A stretch of 64,000 nt of DNA from NCBI RefSeq assembly GCF_014126825.1, contig NZ_CP059900.1, positions 1,612,001 through 1,676,000 on the forward strand, read 5' to 3'. Positions within the stretch are counted from its first letter, which is position 1, and every line of letters begins with the position of its first letter. The stretch is from Tomitella gaofuii (GTDB lineage: Bacteria; Actinomycetota; Actinomycetes; Mycobacteriales; Mycobacteriaceae). Position numbers and translations under genes: made by a program. This document shows positions 1 to 7,296 of this stretch, one piece after another. The notes under the pieces were generated by a model that did no database searches, was not told where the DNA came from, and saw only the letters and a program-made list of their open reading frames with translations.

Positions 1-221
1 GCCGGGAGGTGCAGCGTTCGCTCAGCCGCGCGCTCGCGGCACTCGGAGAGCACGGCGCGGCCGCCGCGGAGTCCGCGGGACGGTCCGGCGACGCGGACGT
101 GCGCGGGCACGTCCGCGATACGCTGGCGCTCATGGCGGATCCCGACGCGGCGGCCGATGCGCAGGTGGATGCGGCACGGCGCGTGCGCGCGCTCGGACAG
201 CGGGCGGTGCAGGGCGACTGA
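1..221 (+). CDS. C-terminal end of an unknown protein (5' end outside window)
   Basis: An open frame runs in from the left edge and ends in TGA at 219-221. About 72 residues are visible, rich in Ala, Arg and Asp, predicted mostly helical. A GTG at 9 could serve as a start, but the frame is open upstream of it, so this is more likely the tail of a longer gene. Its stop overlaps the ATG of the MerR/HEAT gene by one base (TGATG), which suggests co-translation with that regulator. I do not recognise the family; the visible part has no diagnostic motif. The helical, charged character resembles HEAT-type repeats like those in the neighbour, but that is only a resemblance. Confidence 0.45.
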   Translation, partial: REVQRSLSRALAALGEHGAAAAESAGRSGDADVRGHVRDTLALMADPDAAADAQVDAARRVRALGQRAVQGD

Positions 222-1255
222 TGCTGATCGGTGAGCTGGCGCGGCGGTCGGGAGTCAGTGTGCGCATGCTGCGCCACTACGACTCGCTCGGTCTCGTCAG
301 CCCCAGCGGGAGGACGGCCGCCGGCTACCGCGAGTACGCCTCCGCCGACCTCCGCCGGCTCGTGCACGTCGAAAGCCTCCGGTCGCTGGGCATGCCGCTC
401 GCGGCAGTCAAGCGGGCCCTGGACGACGACGGGTTCTCGCCCGCCGGCCTGCTCGACGAGCTCCGGGAGTCGACCCGCCGGCGGATCGCGGCGGACACCG
501 AGCTGCTGGACCGGCTCGACGAACTGCGGTCGGCCGAGCCCACGGGCTGGCAGGACGCGGTGCGGATCGTCATGTTGCTCACGGCGGTGCGGTCGGGCTC
601 CGGCGCGCGCAGGCAGCAGGCGGTGCTGGCGCACGGCGACGGTGTCGCCGCCGTTCCGGGGGCCGCGCTGGCCGAGGCGCTGCTCGCCGAGGAGGACGCC
701 AACGTGGCCGGGGCGTTGCGCTGGGCGCTGGCGAAGAGTCCCGCCGGAGCAATCGACGTGCTGGAGACGGGGTCGGTTGCGTCGGACCCGGCCGTGCGAC
801 GACGGGCGGTCTCCGCGTTGGCGGAGCTGGGCGGCCCCGACGCGATCGCGGTATTGCAGGGGGTGCTCGACGATGGCGACGCGGACGTGCGTGAGCGTGC
901 CGCCGTCGCGGTGGGTGCCGCCGGGGGCGCCGTCGCGGCACCGGCCCTCGTGCGGATGGTGATCGACGGGCGGCGGGACGTGGAGGCCTCCGAGACGCTG
1001 GCGGGCCTGGTACGCGCAGGCACGGTCACCGCCGACGAGGTCGTCGCAGCGCTGACGAGCGCCGCCGAGGCCGGCGGCGAAGCGGGGGGACCCGGCCCGG
1101 TCGACGAGCTCGTGCGGGTGGCGCAGGCGATGGCCGAGCTGGGCGGGCGGGCGTCGCGGCGGGCCCTCGAGAGGCTGACGCACCACCCGGATCGTTTCGT
1201 GTCGCAGACCGCCGAAGTCAACCTTCGGCGGGCCCCGGACGACGGCGCGAGCTGA
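221..1255 (+). CDS. MerR-family regulator with C-terminal HEAT-like repeats
   Basis: Residues 1-70 form a MerR winged helix-turn-helix (MLIGELARRSGVSVRMLRHY, then a GYREY-type wing), the DNA-binding part of MerR regulators. After a short helical linker (about 75-110), residues 120-340 lack an effector-binding or metal-binding cysteine domain and instead show HEAT-like helical repeats, for example VRRRAVSALAELGGPDAIAV near 190-210 and VRERAAVAVGAAGG just after. At 344 residues it is longer than simple MerR proteins. HEAT solenoids usually bind proteins, so the sensory input may be a protein partner; that is inference. The ATG overlaps the stop of the upstream gene. The gene ends 21 bp from the stop of a convergent membrane-protein gene. 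Confidence 0.8.
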   Translation: MLIGELARRSGVSVRMLRHYDSLGLVSPSGRTAAGYREYASADLRRLVHVESLRSLGMPLAAVKRALDDDGFSPAGLLDELRESTRRRIAADTELLDRLDELRSAEPTGWQDAVRIVMLLTAVRSGSGARRQQAVLAHGDGVAAVPGAALAEALLAEEDANVAGALRWALAKSPAGAIDVLETGSVASDPAVRRRAVSALAELGGPDAIAVLQGVLDDGDADVRERAAVAVGAAGGAVAAPALVRMVIDGRRDVEASETLAGLVRAGTVTADEVVAALTSAAEAGGEAGGPGPVDELVRVAQAMAELGGRASRRALERLTHHPDRFVSQTAEVNLRRAPDDGAS

Positions 1256-1276
1256 GCGGCGGCGGGATCCGCAGAG

Positions 1277-1729
1277 TCATTCCGCCACGGTGATCATGGT
1301 GAGCACCATGAGGACGATCGTCGCCACCGCGAGGGCGCCGTGCCCCACGACCAGGACGAACGGCAGATTGCGGCGCCGCGGCCGGTGCGGCCGGCGATGA
1401 TGGCGGCCGCGTGGTGCGGGCGGAGTGCTGCGGTAGCCGGGGATCCAGCGCACGAACATCGTGATGCCGATGGCCGCCGTCATCGCGATCATGCCGAGGC
1501 CAGCCCAGGCGAAAGCGTTGCGGCCCCACAAGGCGAAGACACCCCACACGAGCAGTCCTGCGGCGGCGACGGAGAGGTGGCTGAGGACGAGGCTCGGCGG
1601 AAGCCGCCGGTGCCTGCCGCCGCGCGTGCGGGCCGTGCGCACGGACGGCGTCGTCAGCCAGGCGCCGAGCAGGGCGAGCCCGCTGAGCGCGGTCACCGCC
1701 CACGCCCAGAGCACGATCACAGCGAGCAT
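1277..1729 (-). CDS. Small integral membrane protein, four predicted TM segments
   Basis: A 150-residue protein starting at ATG 1729. Hydrophobic stretches are visible at about residues 2-25, 50-70, 75-95 and 125-147, separated by Arg-rich loops (for example RTARTRGGRHRRLPP), giving a four-helix membrane protein with positive internal loops. No enzymatic motif is visible and I do not recognise the family. The open frame continues upstream to 1912, but that extension crosses the duplicated tRNA 3' end and the element border, so it is not part of the gene. Before the element inserted, this gene lay directly downstream of tRNA-Arg(CCT) on the same strand. Confidence 0.6.
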   Translation of the reverse strand: MLAVIVLWAWAVTALSGLALLGAWLTTPSVRTARTRGGRHRRLPPSLVLSHLSVAAAGLLVWGVFALWGRNAFAWAGLGMIAMTAAIGITMFVRWIPGYRSTPPAPRGRHHRRPHRPRRRNLPFVLVVGHGALAVATIVLMVLTMITVAE

Positions 1730-1758
1730 GGGAGCGGCTCCGGGGTCGGCGGATACTG

Positions 1759-1786
1759 TGTGCCCCCGGCAGGATTCGAACCTGCG
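1759..1786. repeat. attL: 28-bp copy of the tRNA-Arg(CCT) 3' end
   Basis: The 28 bases from 1759 to 1786 match 10554-10581 exactly, and the flanks diverge on both sides. The sequence holds the T-arm and 3' acceptor strand of tRNA-Arg but no D- or anticodon arm, so it is not a second tRNA. The intact tRNA stays at the right end, so this is the far attachment site. Confidence 0.92.
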
Positions 1787-1929
1787 GTGACGCCACCTGT
1801 AGTTGTACTGTCCACCAGCGCGGATGATGCTCGATCGCTGGTAGCAGCAGAATCTACACGTAGACATAAACGGACACAAGGCCGCGTAGGATGTCACCAG
1901 TTCAGCACGCATTCTGCACGGGGAGCATC

Positions 1930-3078
1930 ATGGCCAAGCGCACGAGGCGATCTTTCGGTGGTCTGCGCAAGCTGCCCAGCGGCCGCTGGCAGGCCAACTA
2001 CACCGGACCGGACGGGCGGCTGCACAAGGCACCGCGTACGTACCCGTCAAAAGACGAGGCGATCGGATGGCTCAACCATGAGCGCCGCCTGATCGATCTC
2101 GACGCGTGGACGCCGCCCGCCCAGCGCGCCGCCGAGAATCGGCCGGCACCGCGCCTCACGCTCGCCGCCTACGGCACGCAGTGGATCGCTCAGCGGAAGC
2201 TCAAGGAGACGACGCGTGAGCTCTACAGCGGCATGTTCACCCGGTACGTCGAGCACGACGAGATCGCCACGGTGCCGCTGACCGAACTCACGCCCGAACG
2301 CATCCGGGTCTGGTACTCCGAGCTGGTGGCCCAGCCGGGGCCGAACAAGCGCGCCACGGGCAAGACTCGCAACGCCCGCGTGTATGCGCTGCTGAAGACG
2401 ATTCTGGGCACGGCCGTGGACGACGGCATTATCGACGCGAACCCGTGCCGGATCCCGCGGGCCGGCCGCGCCGAGCGCAGCTCTGAGATTCGGTTGCTCA
2501 CCACCGATGAGCTGGCCGCGCTCACCGCTGAGATGCCGGACCACCTACAGGTGCTCGTCACGGTCGGGGCGTGGTGCGGGATGCGTCGGGGCGAACTACT
2601 CGAGCTGCGCCGCGGCGACATCGAGCCGGACGCGTCCGTGATCCGTATCCGGCGGGCCGTGACATTCGTCGGTGGCGACGAGGTGGTGGGAAAGCCTAAG
2701 TCGTCGGCAGGCATCCGGGACGTCGTGACGCCGCCGCATATCCGTCCTGCCATCCTCGATCACCTCGACGCGCACGTGGGCAAGGGCGCGCGGGCGCTGG
2801 TGTTCACGCACAAGGGCGGCCGCGTGGACGAGTGGACGCTCAGGTTCTACTTCAAGCGCGCCGCCGAGCGCATCGGACGCGCGGACGTACGGCTACACGA
2901 CCTGCGCCACCTTGGTGCGGTCATGGCCGCACAGGCGGGCGCGACCACGAAGGAACTCATGGCACGGCTTGGACACACGACCCCTGCAATGAGCATGAAG
3001 TACCAGCACGTGGCGCAAGGCCGCGACGCGCAGATCGCGGAACGGCTGAGCAAGCTCGCGGGTGGCGACACGCCGTAG
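1930..3078 (+). CDS. int: Tyrosine recombinase / phage-type integrase
   Basis: 382 residues, the usual length for actinobacterial tyrosine integrases. An arm-binding AP2-like N-terminus (RKLPSGRWQANYTGPDGRLH, about 12-32) is followed by a core-binding SAM-like domain (75-175) and the catalytic domain. The catalytic set is complete: R219 in CGMRRGEL, H323 and R326 in HDLRH, H349 in LGH, and nucleophile Y358 in KYQH. It should catalyse site-specific recombination between the element and the 3' end of tRNA-Arg. ATG 1930 is chosen because GGGGAG lies 5-6 bases upstream and the protein begins with the conserved basic N-terminus; a frame-extending GTG at 1891 lacks a ribosome site. It sits beside attL and reads inward. 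Confidence 0.95.
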   Translation: MAKRTRRSFGGLRKLPSGRWQANYTGPDGRLHKAPRTYPSKDEAIGWLNHERRLIDLDAWTPPAQRAAENRPAPRLTLAAYGTQWIAQRKLKETTRELYSGMFTRYVEHDEIATVPLTELTPERIRVWYSELVAQPGPNKRATGKTRNARVYALLKTILGTAVDDGIIDANPCRIPRAGRAERSSEIRLLTTDELAALTAEMPDHLQVLVTVGAWCGMRRGELLELRRGDIEPDASVIRIRRAVTFVGGDEVVGKPKSSAGIRDVVTPPHIRPAILDHLDAHVGKGARALVFTHKGGRVDEWTLRFYFKRAAERIGRADVRLHDLRHLGAVMAAQAGATTKELMARLGHTTPAMSMKYQHVAQGRDAQIAERLSKLAGGDTP

Positions 3079-3125
3079 CGTCGCAGGATGTGACGTAAAT
3101 AACATCCCCACGGATTCTGGTTAAC

Positions 3126-3155
3126 CGTGATGAACGGTGATGAACGGTGATGAAC
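3126..3155. repeat. Three 10-bp tandem repeats (GGTGATGAAC type)
   Basis: Three head-to-tail 10-bp units: CGTGATGAAC (3126-3135), GGTGATGAAC (3136-3145) and GGTGATGAAC (3146-3155). A 10-bp period puts each unit on the same DNA face, as expected for cooperative protein binding. It lies between the integrase stop and the HTH gene, so integrase arm sites, excisionase sites or an HTH operator are all plausible. Confidence 0.7.
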
Positions 3156-3270
3156 CGTGGTTAATCCCGCGCAACGGACTTCCTGCTGCACGGGCCGCGC
3201 AAGGACCACGGTGTCAAACGCGGACGTGCGTAGACGGATACCTTTATCTCAGTGCCACGGAAGCACAGGA

Positions 3271-3284
3271 GAACCGAACGGTTC
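3271..3284. promoter_or_regulatory. Inverted repeat upstream of the HTH gene
   Basis: GAACCG-AA-CGGTTC, perfect 6-bp arms with a 2-bp spacer, about 80 bp before the HTH gene start. The symmetry suits a dimeric repressor operator. The binding protein is not identified; the neighbouring HTH product is the first candidate. Confidence 0.4.
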
Positions 3285-3298
3285 ACCGCACATAGAAC

Positions 3299-3338
3299 GG
3301 GGCCGGACCCCCACTCGCCAAAGTTCAGGTCCGGCCCC
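3299..3338. promoter_or_regulatory. Hairpin with perfect 10-bp stem in the HTH gene leader
   Basis: GGGGCCGGAC (3299-3308) pairs perfectly with GTCCGGCCCC (3329-3338) across a 20-base loop, 26 bp before the HTH gene ATG. No T-tract follows, so simple intrinsic termination is doubtful. An untranslated-leader hairpin or a protein-binding site is possible. Confidence 0.5.
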
Positions 3339-3364
3339 ACCACCGACACCTAAGAGGGGCATCG

Positions 3365-3583
3365 ATGTCCGAATCCTCGCGCGCCGCCGCGCCCACGTCA
3401 AATACCACGGCCGTTGCCGCCGAGTACGTCTCGATCGCCACCGCCGCCGAGCTCACCGACTGCTCGATCCGCACCATGCGTCGCCTCATCGCCTCTGGCG
3501 AGCTCCGCGCCCGCCGAGTCGGGCCGCGGATGCTCCGCATCTCGCGCGCCGAGCTCGACCGCGTTTTCGCGCCCGCGTCCTGA
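3365..3583 (+). CDS. Excisionase/MerR-type helix-turn-helix protein
   Basis: 72 residues. After a 20-residue Ala/Ser-rich start, residues 21-68 form an HTH_17/excisionase-type winged helix: YVSIATAAELTDCSIRTMRR, then LIASGELRARRVGPRMLRIS, then an ELDRVF helix. Proteins of this shape act as recombination directionality factors (Xis/AlpA) or as small repressors. Its place next to the integrase and its repeat-rich leader favour control of excision or of the downstream genes. A strong terminator follows at 3629-3657, so it is probably transcribed alone. Which of the two roles it plays cannot be decided from sequence. Confidence 0.8.
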   Translation: MSESSRAAAPTSNTTAVAAEYVSIATAAELTDCSIRTMRRLIASGELRARRVGPRMLRISRAELDRVFAPAS

Positions 3584-3628
3584 TCCCCCGCGCGGCATAG
3601 ACCGCGCATCCCCCGCTGGACAACGAGG

Positions 3629-3657
3629 AAACCCCGGGCGGATAAGGCCCGGGGTTT
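3629..3657 (+). terminator. Rho-independent terminator after the HTH gene
   Basis: A perfect 11-bp stem, AAACCCCGGGC (3629-3639) with GCCCGGGGTTT (3647-3657), and a 7-base loop. The stem ends in TTT. It separates the HTH gene from the ATPase operon. Confidence 0.8.
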
Positions 3658-3676
3658 CGGAAGAGGTTCGCACCCT

Positions 3677-3979
3677 GTGTCAGACCATACCACCCAACTC
3701 GCCCGCCGCCGCGCCGCGGCCCGGCGACTTCCCCCGCTCCCGTGTGGACGCCGTGACCCACTGATCCCCGACCGGTACGCCGACGTCGACCTGATCGACC
3801 CCTCCGGTCTCTGGCAGGCCCCGCCGCACGGCCGGTACGACCCGCCGCCGCAGCCGCCGAGCGCGCTCGATCATCTGCGCACCGCGCACGCGCTCGCCCT
3901 GGACGACGACGAACGGAAGTGCATCGCCGCCGCCGGCCGGTCGATTCAGAATCACCGGCGGAAGGGGGCGGGGGCATGA
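3677..3979 (+). CDS. Small hypothetical protein upstream of the ATPase
   Basis: 100 residues from GTG 3677. The N-terminus is Arg-rich (QLARRRAAARRLPPLP), a Pro-rich middle follows, and the C-terminal third (about 65-95) is predicted helical (ALDHLRTAHALALDDDERKC). No known motif is seen. Its TGA overlaps the ATG of the P-loop ATPase by four bases (ATGA), so the two are translationally coupled and likely act together. A replication accessory or adaptor role is a guess from position only. Confidence 0.6.
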   Translation: MSDHTTQLARRRAAARRLPPLPCGRRDPLIPDRYADVDLIDPSGLWQAPPHGRYDPPPQPPSALDHLRTAHALALDDDERKCIAAAGRSIQNHRRKGAGA

Positions 3980-5247
3980 CGACGATCGACCGCAGCGACG
4001 AAATGCAGGACCTGTTCAACCCCGACGGAACCGACCGCGAACCCGAGGACGACGACGACTTTTGGACCGTCCGCCCCGTCCTTGCCCACATCCGCACATC
4101 GGCCCGCGCCCGGCGCGTCGCACCGTGGGGACTGCTCGGAGTCTCACTGCTCCGGGTGCTCGCCACCGTGGAACCGTCCGTACATCTACCGGCCATCGTC
4201 GGCGGCACCGCCTCGCTCAACCTGTTCATCGGCCTCGTCGGCCGCAGCGGTGGCGGCAAAGGCGCCACCGAGGCCGCCGCACTCGACGCACTCGACATCA
4301 CCGGGCCGATCATGGACGCGCCGAGCCTGCCCGTCGGCTCAGGGGAAGGCATCGGCCGCACCTACCGGCCGCACGGCACAGAGTCGGACGCACCGAACCC
4401 CGTGAGGTCCGCGATCTTCACCGCCGGGGAGGTGGACACGCTCGCCGCACTCGGCAGCCGCACCGGCTCAACGCTCATGGGGCAGCTCCGCCACATGTAC
4501 ATGGGCGAGACCCTCGGATTCAGCAACGCCGGTCAATCGACACGGATCACGGTCGCCAGGCACACCTACCGCGCCGGCCTCATCGTCGGTATCCAGCCGC
4601 TCAAAGCGGCGGTATTGCTCGACGACGCCGACGGCGGCACCCCGCAGCGGTTCGTCTGGCTCCCGGTCACCGATCCGCGAGCGCCGAGCACACGGCCGGA
4701 CGCGCCACCACCCATGACGATCACGGTGCCACGCGCCGCCGCCACGCCGATGCCCGTAGCCGAGACGGCCCGCGCCGCCATCGATGCGCACCGTCTCGCC
4801 ACGCTCAGGGGCGAGGACGTGGACCCGCTCGACGGACACAAGCTGCTGTGCCAACTCAAGGTTGCGGCGGCGCTCGCATTGCTCGACGAACGCGATGCCG
4901 TCGGCGAAGCCGATTGGTCGCTCGCCGCGGTCGTCATGGGCGTGTCCGCCATGACGCGGGAGGCGTGCCGGCGGGCCGTGGACGAACGCAGGCGGCGTGC
5001 CAACCGGGCGCGGGCGCACGACGATGCCGAACGGGCCGAGATCGTCGCCGAGAAGGAGGACGAACGTCTCGACCGTCGCGCCCGTGAAGGCATCATCCGG
5101 CACCTGGATCGGCACCCCGATTCGACGCGGGCACCGATCCGCAGATCGCTCAAGTTTGAGCTGCGAACCCGGTTCGATTCAGCGCTCGACGACCTCATTG
5201 CACAGGAGGTGGTCACCTCGATCGGCGACACCTTCCGATTGGCGTAG
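3976..5247 (+). CDS. P-loop ATPase, candidate replication helicase/initiator of the element
   Basis: 423 residues from ATG 3976 (ATGA overlap with the preceding gene). A Walker A motif, GLVGRSGGGKG, lies at residues 86-96 and a hydrophobic strand ending in acidic residues (AIFTAGEVD, about 145-155) could be Walker B. The arrangement resembles DUF3987/RepA-like primase-helicase ATPases of actinobacterial mobile elements. The C-terminal 100 residues carry a charged coiled-coil-like stretch (AHDDAERAEIVAEKEDERLD) and a possible winged-helix end (TRAPIRRSLKFELRTRFDSA). Immediately downstream is an array of GTACACC repeats, so an initiator or helicase acting at an adjacent origin is the most economical reading. 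The family assignment is by motif and context, not by a full match. Confidence 0.7.
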   Translation: MTTIDRSDEMQDLFNPDGTDREPEDDDDFWTVRPVLAHIRTSARARRVAPWGLLGVSLLRVLATVEPSVHLPAIVGGTASLNLFIGLVGRSGGGKGATEAAALDALDITGPIMDAPSLPVGSGEGIGRTYRPHGTESDAPNPVRSAIFTAGEVDTLAALGSRTGSTLMGQLRHMYMGETLGFSNAGQSTRITVARHTYRAGLIVGIQPLKAAVLLDDADGGTPQRFVWLPVTDPRAPSTRPDAPPPMTITVPRAAATPMPVAETARAAIDAHRLATLRGEDVDPLDGHKLLCQLKVAAALALLDERDAVGEADWSLAAVVMGVSAMTREACRRAVDERRRRANRARAHDDAERAEIVAEKEDERLDRRAREGIIRHLDRHPDSTRAPIRRSLKFELRTRFDSALDDLIAQEVVTSIGDTFRLA

Positions 5248-5342
5248 GGGGTGTACCCGTACACCCCCTGTACACCCCCATATCCGCAGGTCAAATGGGG
5301 TGGACCGAAGTACACCGGTACACCCCGCCCCAGCCGTACACC
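5248..5342. repeat. Iteron-like GTACACC(CC) array, candidate origin of the element
   Basis: The 110-bp gap after the ATPase gene holds one inverted GGGGTGTAC (5248-5256) and five direct GTACACC copies starting at 5259, 5270, 5310, 5318 and 5336; those at 5259, 5270 and 5318 extend to GTACACCCC. The first two form a near-perfect palindrome. Such density next to a P-loop ATPase gene is typical of iteron origins or of a multi-site operator. Confidence 0.75.
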
Positions 5343-5357
5343 TATCCAGGAGATGAC

Positions 5358-5630
5358 ATGACGGACACCGCCACCGCTCGTGAGTACCCGACCGTCTATG
5401 CCGATCGAAGCGACGACGGATCGCAGCTCGTATTCCACTGCGAGCACTGCTACCGCGACCACACCCACGGCCGTCACAACCCCTACTCCGGGTGCGCCTA
5501 CTCACCCCGCGGCGGCGGCGTGTGCACGTGCCCCACCGGTACCGGCGACGGGCATCGGGCCGCACATTGCCACGACCGCAGCGGCCCTTACCGGAACGGC
5601 TACATCGTCAAGGAGCGGCCGACCACATGA
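5358..5630 (+). CDS. Small Cys/His-rich protein of the element
   Basis: 90 residues from ATG 5358, preceded by AGGAG seven bases upstream; a longer frame from 5295 would run through the iterons and is rejected. The middle is dense in Cys and His: CEHC at about 31-34, then HTHGRH, a GC pair, CTC and AHCH. This suggests one or two zinc-binding knuckles, as in many small actinophage proteins of unknown role. Its stop overlaps the next ATG (ATGA), placing it first in the run of tiny genes after the repeat array. Confidence 0.6.
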   Translation: MTDTATAREYPTVYADRSDDGSQLVFHCEHCYRDHTHGRHNPYSGCAYSPRGGGVCTCPTGTGDGHRAAHCHDRSGPYRNGYIVKERPTT

Positions 5631-5866
5631 CCGCCACCGATCCGCCCCGCACCCGCAACCCCCGCCGCCGACCCGGCGGAGAACTCGACCTGCTCGAGCA
5701 GATCCTCGACGGCCGGCCGAACCTCCCCGACGCCTTATGCATCGGCAAGCACGACCTCTACGACCGGGCCCGCGCCGGAGACGCCGACGCGCTCAGGGTG
5801 GCGGGCTGGCTATGCCGCCGATGCCCACATCGGGCCGAGTGCCCGGACCAGACCACGACCCCGTAG
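5627..5866 (+). CDS. WhiB-like iron-sulfur cluster protein, element-borne
   Basis: 79 residues. The C-terminal half has the WhiB cysteine pattern: a first Cys in DALCIG (about 37), an acidic LYD motif just after, then the hallmark C-x2-C-x5-C in LCRRCPHRAEC (about 62-72). WhiB proteins are actinobacteria-specific, bind a 4Fe-4S cluster and usually modulate sigma-factor region 4; phage WhiB proteins are known, for example in mycobacteriophage TM4. The G[VI]WGG turn of canonical members is not evident, so it is a divergent or truncated form. The Arg-rich N-terminus could contact DNA. The ATG overlaps the upstream stop, so it belongs to the same operon. Confidence 0.6.
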   Translation: MTATDPPRTRNPRRRPGGELDLLEQILDGRPNLPDALCIGKHDLYDRARAGDADALRVAGWLCRRCPHRAECPDQTTTP

Positions 5867-5873
5867 GAGAACC

Positions 5874-6017
5874 ATGCAGGACCACATCGCCATCGCCCGC
5901 CGCACCCGTAAGCGCCCGCCGCGGCGATGCCGGCAGACCGGGTGCCCACACCTCACACGCCACCGCCAGCAGCTCTGCCCCGACCACCGCCACGGCGCGA
6001 CCGGGCGAACGTCATGA
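5874..6017 (+). CDS. 47-residue Arg/Cys-rich protein
   Basis: A short frame from ATG 5874 to TGA 6017, with GGAGA four bases upstream. It encodes a very basic N-terminus followed by C-x4-C (CRQTGC) and an LCPDHRH segment, consistent with a single zinc knuckle of Cys and His ligands. The TGA overlaps the next ATG by four bases (ATGA), matching the arrangement of its neighbours and supporting that it is a real gene. Function unknown. Confidence 0.5.
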   Translation: MQDHIAIARRTRKRPPRRCRQTGCPHLTRHRQQLCPDHRHGATGRTS

Positions 6018-6346
6018 AGCCCGTCACCCGCCACGCCGACCTCATCCTCGTAAGCGGGGAGGGACTGCGCACCCTCGACCGCATGATCGTCCAGACACGA
6101 CTCACCGCCCGCCGCAACGGTGTTCCCCTCCCGGCCGCAGTGGCCGAGCTCGCGGTGCAGGTCACTGCCGCACTCGACGCCGCGCGGACATTGCGCGGAC
6201 ACGCCGAGGATGCGGACGGCAACACTTGGATTACCACCAGCGAATACGCCCGGCGCACAGGATGTTCCGAACGATCCGCCCGCCGCCACGCGCAGCGATG
6301 CGGACGCAGGGCGGGCAGCCGGTGGCAGATCCCGATCAAGGAGTAG
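6014..6346 (+). CDS. Small HTH protein of the element
   Basis: 110 residues from ATG 6014 (ATGA overlap with the preceding gene). Residues 70-105 contain a helix-turn-helix of the replication/excisionase type: TWITTSEYARRTGCSERSAR followed by a basic wing ending RWQIPIKE. The N-terminal 65 residues form a long amphipathic helix (LAVQVTAALDAARTL). It may be a second regulator or the directionality factor, in competition with the HTH gene at 3365. The stop is four bases from the next ATG. Confidence 0.6.
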   Translation: MKPVTRHADLILVSGEGLRTLDRMIVQTRLTARRNGVPLPAAVAELAVQVTAALDAARTLRGHAEDADGNTWITTSEYARRTGCSERSARRHAQRCGRRAGSRWQIPIKE

Positions 6347-6349
6347 GAC

Positions 6350-6541
6350 ATGGCCAAGACCGAACAGACCGACACGCAGCCCGTCGACCGCCGCACCGCG
6401 GCGCTTGAGTACGTCGCGGCCCTCGACGGCGACGCACTCCGCGACTTCCTCATCGAAGCACTCACCGGCACGGACCCTGCCGAGGGTGACCCCGAGAAGC
6501 TCGCAGACCGTATCCCGCGCGGCGGATTCCGGAGCCTGTGA
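6350..6541 (+). CDS. Small acidic hypothetical protein
   Basis: 63 residues from ATG 6350, with AAGGAG eight bases upstream. The sequence is acidic and helical (ALEYVAALDGDALRDFLIEA) without recognisable motifs. Its TGA overlaps the next ATG by one base (TGATG). It sits between the HTH gene and a larger unknown gene and is probably co-translated with the latter. Confidence 0.5.
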   Translation: MAKTEQTDTQPVDRRTAALEYVAALDGDALRDFLIEALTGTDPAEGDPEKLADRIPRGGFRSL

Positions 6542-7272
6542 TGGCCACCAGCGCACACCGGGCTGGCCAGGCCCGCGACATCCTCGCCGCCGCAGTGGAC
6601 CTCGGATACGACGCAAAGAGCCTCAAACCGGCAACGGACGTGCTCGACCGCGCCGAGGTCGTGTCGGCGACGGCCGGGAGCTTCGTCGCCGAGGATCAGG
6701 CCGCCGAGATCATCGCGCAGATCGTCGCCGGCAAGCTCTCACCCGGCGCGGGTGCCGCGCAGCTCGCAGACGCCCCCCGGCCCGACGAGCAGGCCGAGCG
6801 CGTGCGCGCCGGTCTCGACGCGGCGGTGGCCGAGCTGGAGACCCAGGGCATCGTCCGGCTCTCCGGGGCGGTGGGCGACGGGATCGCCCGATGGCTGGAC
6901 GCCCAGGTTCGCACCGCCGCCGAGGAGGTCGTCGGGCACGCCGGGGCCATCGCCGGGATGGACGCGGCAAAGGCGATCAAGTCGCAGGGCACCAGGGCCG
7001 CATACGCCGCGGTCGCCGATGCCTACGACGTGGTGCAGGCGTGCTGGTCGCTGGCCAGGGACATGCGGGTCGCCGGAGTCGCCGGCAGCGGACAGCGGGG
7101 CGCCGTGGCGGAGCAGTTCCAGTTCGCCCACCCGGAGCGTCTGCGCCCCGGCGCACCGGGTGCGGATCGCGTCGGCCAGTTCGCCGCCGACGTGGCATCC
7201 GGCGCGCAGCCCGCGGTGAACCGCGTACCCGCCCCACTGCCCGACGGCGGCCGCGTGTCGCTGCCCGCCTAG
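6541..7272 (+). CDS. Unknown Ala-rich helical protein of the element
   Basis: 243 residues from ATG 6541. It is predicted helical throughout and rich in Ala and acidic residues, with no transmembrane segment, signal peptide or catalytic motif. The middle (about 75-150) has heptad-like spacing suggestive of a coiled coil. I do not recognise a family. It closes the forward-strand run of small genes: a GC-rich hairpin at 7297-7325 follows, before the HNH gene. A structural or packaging-related role would fit a satellite, but nothing in the sequence shows it. Confidence 0.6.
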   Translation: MATSAHRAGQARDILAAAVDLGYDAKSLKPATDVLDRAEVVSATAGSFVAEDQAAEIIAQIVAGKLSPGAGAAQLADAPRPDEQAERVRAGLDAAVAELETQGIVRLSGAVGDGIARWLDAQVRTAAEEVVGHAGAIAGMDAAKAIKSQGTRAAYAAVADAYDVVQACWSLARDMRVAGVAGSGQRGAVAEQFQFAHPERLRPGAPGADRVGQFAADVASGAQPAVNRVPAPLPDGGRVSLPA

Positions 7273-7296
7273 ACCGGGCTGGCTGTGCAGCCCCCG

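Noticed and set aside
1759-1786. Possible second tRNA at the left element border
   Set aside because: Only the T-arm and 3' acceptor strand are present; no D- or anticodon arm can be folded next to it.
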